23,246 bases of DNA from an uncultured Burkholderiales bacterium (lineage in GTDB: Bacteria > Pseudomonadota > Gammaproteobacteria > Burkholderiales > Burkholderiaceae_D). The stretch covers positions 4,909-28,154 of the forward strand of contig CALMOR010000141.1 in the NCBI GenBank assembly GCA_937872165.1, given 5' to 3'. Shown piece by piece: positions 1 to 8,910 of the stretch. The notes under the pieces were generated by a model. That model saw only the letters and a list, made by a program, of their open reading frames with translations. It was not told where the DNA came from and did no database searches. The position numbers were made by a program, and so were the translations under genes. Position 1 is the first letter of the stretch; each line of letters opens with the position of its first letter.

Positions 1-3
1 CCG

Positions 4-2664
<2,661 letters not shown>

Positions 2665-2689
2665 ATCTCCTACTGCAACTAGCGAACAA

Positions 2690-3042
2690 CTAGTCCGGTT
2701 TCAACTTGTCGCCTTCGGTGGTTGTGAATTTTGCGTTGAAGATATCTACGATGAGCTTCTTTAAGTCAATTGCGGAATCGATTGAGTATAAGAGCCGCCG
2801 TCCAAGTTTTCCATATTTTCAATCACCCATTCGAATTCGTTGCCAGCAATTTTCCGAATCGACGTGGCAAGTAAACATGTCTTTTGCTTGTTGAGACTCG
2901 TCCAAGTTAACAGTCCGCGCAACAACAAAATCTGCAACAGCAAGTGCGTGGTTAAACGGTCCCAATTGTTAAACTCATGTTTGTTTAGCTTTTTACCATT
3001 AATTGACGTGTGATCCGAAATTACCCGCAGTGAACACCCCGG
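2690..3042 (-). pseudogene. Remnant of a low-G+C gene, possibly the C-terminus of a nucleoside-phosphorylase/MTA-nucleosidase-like protein
   Basis: A strongly A+T-rich block; my hand count for 2701-3000 is about 42% G+C, against much G+C-richer neighbours. On the minus strand, coding-like sequence can be read in pieces. About 3040-2970 gives LRVISDHTSINGKK followed by HEFNNW. A shift near 2970 leads to GPFNHALAVADFVVARTVN. An in-frame TGA at 2819-2821 follows, and the frame then runs through SAIDLKKLIVDIFNAKF to a TAG at 2690-2692. The order (hydrophobic-R-x-ISD, a short gap, EF, then an Ala/Val helix) resembles the end of PNP/MTAN-family proteins, where the ISD aspartate is catalytic. No open frame survives, so this is a broken gene of foreign composition. 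The coding remnant is fairly clear by eye; the family assignment is tentative. Confidence 0.45.
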
Positions 3043-3108
3043 CTACATGTGCCACTTGGTGCGACCCGGTGCAAGCCGCGCATCGGGAAACGGCCAGCTG
3101 ATTGGATC
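3032..3108 (+). pseudogene. Fragment resembling the 3' end of msrA
   Basis: The plus strand reads EHPGYMCHLVRPG, close to PNGYTCHFVRPG near the C-terminus of the intact MsrA downstream. At DNA level, 3041-3069 matches 5483-5511 at 25 of 29 bases by my count. The similarity stops abruptly on the left, where A+T-rich sequence begins, and fades after about 3072. It overlaps, antisense, the last codons of the open frame of the DUF2075 pseudogene, which suggests those codons are read-through rather than real protein. It could be what is left of a second msrA copy. Confidence 0.4.
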
Positions 3109-4715
3109 GCGATAAGGCTCGCAAGCCACTAAGCGGCCGACTGTGACCCCGATCCACTGGAAGTAATTCAACCCATTCGGGCTAAGGTGCGGCTTCGAAC
3201 AGTCGCGATCGAATCCTGTTGGCGAGACGGTATCAACGCAATAGACGTAGCAGCCTTTCATCCCGCGGGTCATCAGGGTGCGGTACGTGTTCTTGACGAC
3301 CAGATCACCTAGCGCGTTCGCGCCTTCGGGATCGGATCGCATCATGGCCTTGTATCCCTTGATCGACTGATCCTGGCTGGCGCGGGCCGACGGCACCGTG
3401 CGCACCTCACCATTTTCGACGACGAGATCCGGCCCGACGATCACGCCCACGTAGTCCACCTCCAGTCCCTGACAGGTGTGGATGCACCCGACCTGGGCGA
3501 TGGACTCGGGCGCGATGATCCACAGGCTGCCGTCGGTGTCGAGGTTCCAGCGGCGTCGATGGTCGCACCGATCTCGATGTCGATGGCGGACGCGTCGGCC
3601 TTGCTGCGCCACGGCCAGCAGTAGCCGGCCACGACCCGCGCCTTGTTGGCGGCGTTCTTCGCTTCGATCGCCACGTTCAACTCATTATGGCTGTCGAAGA
3701 AGTGGAAGTCGAAATCGTCGAGCGGCAGCGTCGTGTTGGCGGTGGGTCGGATGCCGAGCACGTCGTCGAGCCATGCGATGTAGCCGTCGGAGCCGGCGCA
3801 GCGGAACTGCGACAGCAGCGTGTGCTCCTCGACGAGCGCGCCGCGCTGCTCCGCATAGGACCGGATCACAGCCTTCGTGCCCACGTCCTTGAACGTGACG
3901 CGCTGATCCTCGTCGACGAAGAAGATCGAACAGTTCGACGAGGCCATGATCTCCTTGACCTGGTGATCGCCGAGGTTGCCGTAGAGGCCGGACTTCTCGT
4001 TGAGTCGATGCGCTTCGTCGACCACGAGGAAGTCGTTCGAGACCTTGGGCGCCTCGATGAAACTGCCCGACCCGGCGAACAGCGACCTGAACCTGGAGGC
4101 CGTCATCTGTCGTGCCAACTTCGCTTCGTAGACCTTGCGCGGCGCTGCGTTCTTCGACACGTACGTGCCGATACGACCGGCGACAAGCAGGTCGGACAAA
4201 AGGTTGACTGCCACGACCGACTTGCCGGTACCGGGGCCGCCTTCGATGATGACGACCTGCGGCGCCTCCTGGGTGGCGCGAACGGCCGCTGCCTTGGCGG
4301 CTTCGAAGACAGTCTTCTGGTCGTCGATCAGGACGAACTCGTGATTGCCTTTCAGGAGACGGGCACGCTGTCTGCCAGTTCCTTCGAAGGGCGGATGGGA
4401 CTCGCGTCGATCTCGTCGATGATGCGCAGGCCATCCCCGCGATGGATATGCGTGCGAATGAACTGTCGCAGACGTGAGCGGGATGGCGTCGTCGGTGAGC
4501 ACCCTGGCCATGAATCCGAGCGAGTCGCGCCACGCGCGCTGCTCGTTCTCGGATACTCGGTGGCCCGTCGCCTTCTTGAAAGACGAAAGGATGACGGCGT
4601 CGATATCGCGGTCGTTGTTGTCGCTCAGAAAGTGCTGCTTGGTCGCGCTGTAGACGATCAATGGATTTCCGCGAGAGACTGCCGGCAGCGCGACTCTCTT
4701 ACTGCGCTCGCCCAT
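3043..4715 (-). pseudogene. Decayed DUF2075 (Schlafen-like P-loop ATPase/helicase) gene
   Basis: Frameshifted relic of a DUF2075-family protein, a P-loop NTPase with helicase-like motifs often found in mobile or defence contexts. The N-terminal block has IVYSATKQHFLSDNNDRDID and SENEQRAWRDSLGFM (about 4663-4509). Walker A GGPGTGKS lies at about 4241-4218 and Walker B DFLVVDEAH at about 4034-4008. RVVAGYCWPW and, after a frameshift near 3550-3570, WNLDTDGSLWII, CIHTCQGLEVDYVG and NTYRTLMTRGMKGCYVYC follow. About 4476-4360 is in another frame (LRQFIRTHIHRGD, IIDEID, PIRPSKELADS), so at least two more frameshifts exist there. The family normally has about 130 residues, including an ELKQW-type nuclease-like segment, between the N-terminal block and LRxFI; here they abut, implying an internal deletion. 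Family similarity ends near 3229; the remaining frame to 3043 is probably read-through. Confidence 0.8.
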
Positions 4716-4718
4716 ACG

Positions 4719-4918
4719 AATCATGCGGGATAAATGGTAGCTCGCGAGCGTGACGTCGCTGGGCTCCATTCTGGTGGATTCGTTTTTGAGAAATGCCGGC
4801 AGCGCCTTCGGTTCGGGGACCCCGAGGTTCGACAGGCGCTGCGCCGACGGGTCGATGAACCAACCGGGAAGATGATCACGGGTCGCACGTCGAGCGCCTT
4901 GCCGGTGCTCTCCTTTGC
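4719..4918 (-). pseudogene. C-terminal fragment of a NERD (nuclease-related) domain protein
   Basis: Two minus-strand frames together give KESTGKALDVRPVIIFP, then GWFIDPSAQRL, EPKALPAFLKNE and VTLASYHLSRMIR. This is the pattern of the end of NERD-domain proteins as I know the family: xVxPVVLFPGWFV, an NPKALP-like block, and a YHLSRYIR terminus. The frame changes at about 4863-4868 and would be restored by one extra base. The rest of the protein is not recognisable in the 100 bases before msrA. It sits immediately upstream of, and on the same strand as, the DUF2075 relic, so both probably belonged to one transferred cassette. NERD proteins are thought to be nucleases from their fold relationship; nothing here can be functional. 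Confidence 0.6.
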
Positions 4919-5035
4919 ATGTGTATCTCCATCTGACGGATGCACATCTTGGGCAGAACGGACGGAAGCCGGCGCCATCCGAACGAATCCGCACGTCGGC
5001 GGTCGCATCCGTATCAACGACAGCAGGAGCTAACG

Positions 5036-5545
5036 ATGACCGAAGAACGCGCAGTGCTCGCAGGCGGCTGCTTCTGGGGCATGCAGGACCTGATTCGCAA
5101 GAAGCCCGGCGTGCGGTCGACGCGGGTCGGCTATACCGGCGGCCGGGTCGCGAACGCGACCTATCGCAATCACGACGGCCACGCGGAGGCGATCGAGATC
5201 GTCTTCGATCCGACCGTGATCTCGTTCCGGACGCTGCTGGAGTTCTTCTTCCAGATCCACGATCCGACGACGAAGGACCGTCAGGGCAACGACCGCGGCT
5301 CGAGCTATCGGTCGGCGATCTTCACGACGTCGGACGAACAGGCGCGCGTCGCGAAGGACACCATCGCGGATGTCGAGGCGTCCGGTCTCTGGCCGGGACG
5401 GGTGGTCACCGAGGTCGTGCCGGCCGCTGCGTTCTGGGAAGCGGAGCCAGAGCATCAGGACTATCTGCAACGGACGCCCAACGGCTACACCTGCCACTTC
5501 GTGCGACCGGGATGGAAGCTGCCGCATCGCGCGACGGCGAATTGA
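5036..5545 (+). CDS. msrA: Peptide-methionine (S)-S-oxide reductase
   Basis: Reduces methionine-S-sulfoxide in proteins using thioredoxin, repairing oxidative damage in the cytoplasm. The 169-residue product has the catalytic GGCFWG motif with Cys12, then VGYTGG, the YRNHDGHAEAIEI block, IHDPTTKDRQGND and the C-terminal YPNGYTCHFVRPGW-like end (here PNGYTCHFVRPGW). ATG at 5036 is chosen over the ATG at 4940 because AGGAG lies 6 bases upstream (5025-5029) and the family begins just before the catalytic motif. It stands alone between the decayed island and the convergent minus-strand operon. Length and motifs look intact. Confidence 0.95.
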   Translation: MTEERAVLAGGCFWGMQDLIRKKPGVRSTRVGYTGGRVANATYRNHDGHAEAIEIVFDPTVISFRTLLEFFFQIHDPTTKDRQGNDRGSSYRSAIFTTSDEQARVAKDTIADVEASGLWPGRVVTEVVPAAAFWEAEPEHQDYLQRTPNGYTCHFVRPGWKLPHRATAN

Positions 5546-5665
5546 GGTCGATCGGTCGTCGCGGCCAGGCGATCGGGGTGCGCGCTGTTCGTCCTTCCGG
5601 CTCCGCGGCCGGTCGGTCGTGGCGCAGGCCTCCGCGCCTGCCGCCCGATTCGTCGCGCGGAGGAC

Positions 5666-6226
5666 CTACGCCTCGCGCCGTCCCGTCCCATCGCTCCGCT
5701 CAGCCAGGCGCCAGATGAGATAACCCACGATCAACAGGTTCAGCGCGAGCGTCGCGATGCGCGCCGCCGACTGGCGGTGGACGACTTCGATGATCTCGAA
5801 CGGCAGCAGCGACGCGGTCGCGATCGTCGTCAGGTATTCGGCCCAGCGTTTGCGCAGCCACAGGCCGGCCGCCTCGACCATGAAGACGCCGCCGTAGACG
5901 AAGCAGCCGGTCGCGATCGACACGAGGCGTCGGACGGTGGTCGCGCCGAGCATCGTCATCGCGGTCGCCGCCATCTGCGAGGTCAGGCGTCTTCCTTCCC
6001 GCAACGACAGTGCGTCGAGCCATTCGACGATGGCGTGCTGCCACTGCGGCTCCACGAGGCCGAGCGCGGCGAAGCCGGCGGCGACCAGCATGATCGCCTC
6101 CAGCAGCTTGAAGCCCGCGATGAACCGAAGGGCCGAGTCACCGTCCCCGACGGCGGGCTCGGTCATGGATGGCGACCCGCGCAGGGAAGGATCGATGGAC
6201 CCGGGCAGCGCTCGTCCGGACGTCAT
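5666..6226 (-). CDS. DUF2127-family integral membrane protein
   Basis: Predicted 186-residue membrane protein with about four hydrophobic segments. The core begins LRFIAGFKLLEAIMLVAAGF and includes the family signature region GLWLRKRWAEYLTTIATASL followed by PFEIIEVVHR, typical of DUF2127. The function of the family is unknown. The ATG at 6226 overlaps the stop of the upstream decarboxylase gene as ATGA, favouring translational coupling. An internal ATG at 6166 would give 166 residues and also contains the whole domain; neither has a clear Shine-Dalgarno sequence. It is the last gene of the four-gene operon, where it could act in transport or membrane association of the pathway, but nothing in the sequence proves that. 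Confidence 0.8.
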   Translation of the reverse strand: MTSGRALPGSIDPSLRGSPSMTEPAVGDGDSALRFIAGFKLLEAIMLVAAGFAALGLVEPQWQHAIVEWLDALSLREGRRLTSQMAATAMTMLGATTVRRLVSIATGCFVYGGVFMVEAAGLWLRKRWAEYLTTIATASLLPFEIIEVVHRQSAARIATLALNLLIVGYLIWRLAERSDGTGRREA

Positions 6227-7344
6227 GCGTGCAATCGGCCGATCGCGCTTCCCTGCACGTAGTGCCGACCCTCGCGGCAGGTGAGCTCGACGTTGCACGC
6301 GCGCTCGAAGACCATCACGAAGTCCGATCCGCCGAACTGGAAGTAGCCCATCTCCTCGCCCTTGTGCAACGTCACCCCGGCCGCCGCGGTCACGACCACC
6401 GAAGAGACGTGACCCATCCCCACCGGCACGCACGCGACGAGTCCGTGCGGCGAGTCGAGGATCACCAAGGCCCGCATCTGTACGAATTGATAGCCGGTGC
6501 CCTCGATGGCATGCAGCACCTTCGTCGGGACGCCGTCGACGACGGCAGTCGTCGCCTCGACGTCCAGCCAGGCCTGCCCGGCGATGCCGCGCGCCTCGAG
6601 CACGCGACCGGGTACCGGCGCATGCCAGCGGTGATAGTCGTAGGTGCGCAGGGCCACGTGCATGAACGTGCCGCCGGCGAAGCGGTCGGCGTAAGGGCTG
6701 CCCTCGAGCAGTTGCCCGATCGACCATGACAGGCCCTTGACGTCGACCTTCGGGTCCTCGACGTAGAGGGTCGAGTCGCCGGCGATCCGCCACGAGCCGA
6801 TGAACACCGCGTCGGCCGGCGAGACCAGCACGCTCGCGTCGCCGATCGCCGCGATCGGCCGCTGGCCCGGCCGCACGTGGCGCGCGAAGAACTGGTTGAA
6901 GGTGCGGTAACCGCTGGGCGGCGGCTCGTACTCGTCCCAGCGGAACGCGGGGTTGGTGCGGAAGGAATCGACGTGCTCGGCCGAGGCCGGCGTGTCGAGG
7001 TAGTCGCCCCAGGTGCGGACGAAGTCGACGATCCATCGCGACAGCGGTGTCTGGTCCGACGCGTCGGTCCGCGGTTCGATCGGGGTCTGCAGCGCACGCA
7101 ACGGCGGCTGGTCGAGAAGGAAGTGGAACTCGACCATCTTGTCGTGCACGAGTCGCGAGTCGCCGTGCTCGCGCGGCGCCCAGCGGACCAGCTCGTCGAT
7201 CCACGCGAGGTAGTCGTCCACCGTGCGGATAGCCGCGATGCAGGGCACGGCCTGCGACGCGGCGTGCGCCAGCGCTTCGTCGAACGCCGCTCGCCAGCGA
7301 TGTTCGTCGATCAGCGTCGCCAGTCGGCGGACGATCGCTTCCAT
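6223..7344 (-). CDS. Phosphatidylserine decarboxylase-family protein (PsiD-like, pyruvoyl enzyme)
   Basis: 373-residue member of the self-cleaving, pyruvoyl-dependent phosphatidylserine decarboxylase family. An N-terminal ~150-residue region (VDDYLAWIDELVRWAP, then the RTFNQFFARHVRPGQRP block) resembles the PSDC domain that precedes the catalytic domain in PsiD-type enzymes. The catalytic domain has YDYHRWHAPVPGRV and ends with GYFQFGGSDFVMVFE; by family analogy cleavage would be Gly-Ser at Ser340, leaving pyruvoyl on the C-terminal chain. There is no membrane segment, and the long N-terminal domain and GGS motif differ from the housekeeping LGST-type Psd. The ATG at 7344 overlaps the upstream stop (TGATG). 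The fungal relative PsiD decarboxylates tryptophan, so an amino-acid-like substrate is possible; the actual substrate is unknown. Confidence 0.88.
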   Translation of the reverse strand: MEAIVRRLATLIDEHRWRAAFDEALAHAASQAVPCIAAIRTVDDYLAWIDELVRWAPREHGDSRLVHDKMVEFHFLLDQPPLRALQTPIEPRTDASDQTPLSRWIVDFVRTWGDYLDTPASAEHVDSFRTNPAFRWDEYEPPPSGYRTFNQFFARHVRPGQRPIAAIGDASVLVSPADAVFIGSWRIAGDSTLYVEDPKVDVKGLSWSIGQLLEGSPYADRFAGGTFMHVALRTYDYHRWHAPVPGRVLEARGIAGQAWLDVEATTAVVDGVPTKVLHAIEGTGYQFVQMRALVILDSPHGLVACVPVGMGHVSSVVVTAAAGVTLHKGEEMGYFQFGGSDFVMVFERACNVELTCREGRHYVQGSAIGRLHA

Positions 7345-7979
7345 CACGCGGCGTCGACGTCCGGCGAAGGGGCTGCCGCCCGCACGATGCGATAGTCGAT
7401 CGGCTTGAAGGTCCCGTTGTTGGACTGCTCGGCCGAGCACGACGTGAGAGCGCACACGAGGTCCATCTCGGCGCGGAGCTCGATGAAGTCGCCGGCCTTC
7501 GACCGCGGCGGCTTCACCTCGACGTGACCGTCGCCGTCGACGGTGACGTGCATGAAGATGTTGAACGTCGTGCCGATGCGCGACGGCTCGATCGCGAACG
7601 GCGCGAACGCGGTGCAGAGGTTCTCGAAGCAGCTCGGGTGATGACCCCGCACGCGATAGAGGATCTCGAACATCTCCTGGCTGCACGGCGTGAGCAGGAA
7701 GTCGTGTCGCCCGACCGTGTCGTCGACGATCGTGAACATCGGCCGGCTGTCGTTGGCGTACAGCACGTCGCCGGTCGTCAGGTAGATGCGGCTCGCGTAG
7801 TCGATGCTGCGACCGGACGACAACGCGCAACCCGGCTCGTCGGCGCGAAACGCGAACAGGTCGGCGACCTGTTCGCCGAGCGGATCGGTCACGCGAAGGC
7901 GGTCGCCGCGGTCGAGACGGAAGCCCGCGCCGTGCTGCGGCGGGATGCGGCGCACGTCGTCGGGCTCACTCGGCTTCAA
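7344..7979 (-). CDS. DUF1989 urea carboxylase-associated family protein
   Basis: 211-residue protein of the DUF1989 family. Recognisable blocks are PQHGAGFRLDRGDRLRV, DPLGEQVADLFAF, SRPMFTIVDDTVGRHDFLL, the Cys-containing HHPSCFENL, IGTTFNIFMHVTVD, PPRSKAGDFIELRAEMDL and CSAEQSNNGTFKPIDY. Some family members form the carboxyguanidine deiminase of guanidine degradation (CgnH/CgnI), and others accompany urea carboxylase; neither partner enzyme is present here. The start is a TTG at 7979, supported by GAGG 7 bases upstream (7987-7990); a GTG at 7955 is an alternative. It overlaps the upstream GntA-like gene by 14 bases and the downstream decarboxylase by one base. Substrate unknown. Confidence 0.88.
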   Translation of the reverse strand: MKPSEPDDVRRIPPQHGAGFRLDRGDRLRVTDPLGEQVADLFAFRADEPGCALSSGRSIDYASRIYLTTGDVLYANDSRPMFTIVDDTVGRHDFLLTPCSQEMFEILYRVRGHHPSCFENLCTAFAPFAIEPSRIGTTFNIFMHVTVDGDGHVEVKPPRSKAGDFIELRAEMDLVCALTSCSAEQSNNGTFKPIDYRIVRAAAPSPDVDAA

Positions 7980-8667
7980 CGGGCGTCCTCAACGCATGGA
8001 ACGGGCATCGCCACGCGTCGTCGACCGGCTGGCCGGAATATTGGCGCGCCTCGGACGCATCGCCGAACTGCGCCAGCACCGGGTTGATCGAACCCTGCAG
8101 GGCCAGGTCCCGCTGGCGGGTGACCTTCTGCAGCCCGGCGTACTTGCCGGACGTCCGCAAGGCTTCGAACTGGTCGTGGAAGTTGAAGACGAGGCAGGGG
8201 ATCGGCGCGCGACGTGCGAGTCGCGATGCGTTCGGGTGGAGGCCGACGACGAAGAAGGCCCGACCGGCGACGCTGAACGAGAAGTCGGGTTCGCTCGGGT
8301 CGTCGCTGACCTCGGGATCCCAATCGAACGCGTCGCGGTCGTGCGCGTGGACCTTCTGCAGCTCGCGCCACATGCGGTCGGCGAACAGCGACTCGGACAT
8401 CGCCTCGTCCTCGAACATCGCGACGAAGGTGACCGGCTCGGCGCCGGGATTCGGGAATTCGTCGGAGAAGCGTTCGAGGTCGGCGCACAGCGTCGCGACG
8501 TCGATGCGCGCGCCGAGGCGCCCGTAGAGGCCGTGGCGGACACGGCCCTTGTTGAAGGCGGACCGTGCGCCGACGCAGGGGAAGTCCGGCTCGGCGACGT
8601 AGGCGCCCAGGGTTGCGACGAACGGGTCGGCGTTCGCGACCGATGCGATGGAATAGTCGGGGGTCAT
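7966..8667 (-). CDS. YqcI/YcgG family protein, GntA-like putative heme-dependent N-hydroxylase
   Basis: 233-residue protein of the YqcI/YcgG family. The family includes GntA of guanitoxin biosynthesis and, as far as I recall, is related to DcsA; both are heme enzymes that hydroxylate a guanidino nitrogen. Visible blocks are DFPCVGARSAFNKGRVRHG near the N-terminus, the central LFADRMWRELQKVHAHD, PDFSFSVAGRAFFVVGLHP, IPCLVFNFHDQFE, and the C-terminal CPFHAL (Cys about 221). The start is the ATG at 8667, with a weak GGTGAG just upstream; the longer open frame to its left lies antisense to the symporter gene and is not real. It is the first gene of the operon and overlaps the DUF1989 gene. Family membership is confident; enzymatic activity here is inferred. 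Confidence 0.85.
   Translation of the reverse strand: MTPDYSIASVANADPFVATLGAYVAEPDFPCVGARSAFNKGRVRHGLYGRLGARIDVATLCADLERFSDEFPNPGAEPVTFVAMFEDEAMSESLFADRMWRELQKVHAHDRDAFDWDPEVSDDPSEPDFSFSVAGRAFFVVGLHPNASRLARRAPIPCLVFNFHDQFEALRTSGKYAGLQKVTRQRDLALQGSINPVLAQFGDASEARQYSGQPVDDAWRCPFHALRTPVEAE
7987..7990 (-). promoter_or_regulatory. Ribosome binding site deciding the TTG start of the DUF1989 gene
   Basis: On the minus strand GAGG stands 7 bases before the TTG at 7979, inside the end of the upstream coding region. It is the best start signal available for that gene and supports a non-ATG start that overlaps its neighbour. Confidence 0.55.
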
Positions 8668-8910
8668 GCGCTCACCGATTCTGGGGGAGCGCCATTCTCG
8701 GCCGGGGTCCTCCGGCCGCGCGTCGTCCGACGAGCGGTTCGGTCGCGGCTCATTTCCCGGCGGCTCGTAGGACGCGGGCGCAATCGGCCGCCGCGAAGCG
8801 CGCACACGACGAATGTCGCTCACAGTACGGCCGCTCGCCGTCGACGGTCCGCTCGCCGTCGACGAGTTCGTCGAGATCGCCTCGTTCCCCTTCATCGAAA
8901 GGTTCGCTTC
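8668..8910. promoter_or_regulatory. Divergent intergenic region of the operon and the NCS1 symporter
   Basis: About 240 bases separate the two divergent starts and must carry both promoters; no convincing -35/-10 pair is visible in this G+C-rich stretch. A perfect 6-bp G+C stem (8700-8705 with 8712-8717, six-base loop) lies in the leader of the GntA-like gene. A tandem 16-base repeat lies in the symporter leader. The arrangement suggests shared control, but no regulator gene is adjacent. Confidence 0.5.
8831..8864. repeat. Tandem direct repeat in the symporter leader
   Basis: Two identical 16-base copies of CCGCTCGCCGTCGACG (8831-8846 and 8849-8864) with an 18-base period, ending about 46 bases before the symporter start codon. 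Each copy contains a GTCGAC palindrome. It could be an operator pair or a chance tandem duplication. Confidence 0.7.

Noticed and set aside
3190..3230. TCGAATCC resembling a tRNA T-arm in the island
   Set aside because: No 5-bp T-stem, anticodon arm or acceptor stem can be drawn around it.
3041..5511. msrA 3'-end duplication as the two attachment sites of an integrated element
   Set aside because: The short copy lies upstream of intact msrA, not downstream of its 3' end as integration at a gene end would give, and no integrase is present.
8668..8770. Possible guanidine-type riboswitch in the leader of the GntA-like gene (GGACGA next to a G+C hairpin)
   Set aside because: The conserved pattern of guanidine-II or -III riboswitches could not be matched; only a 6-bp stem and a short motif are present.
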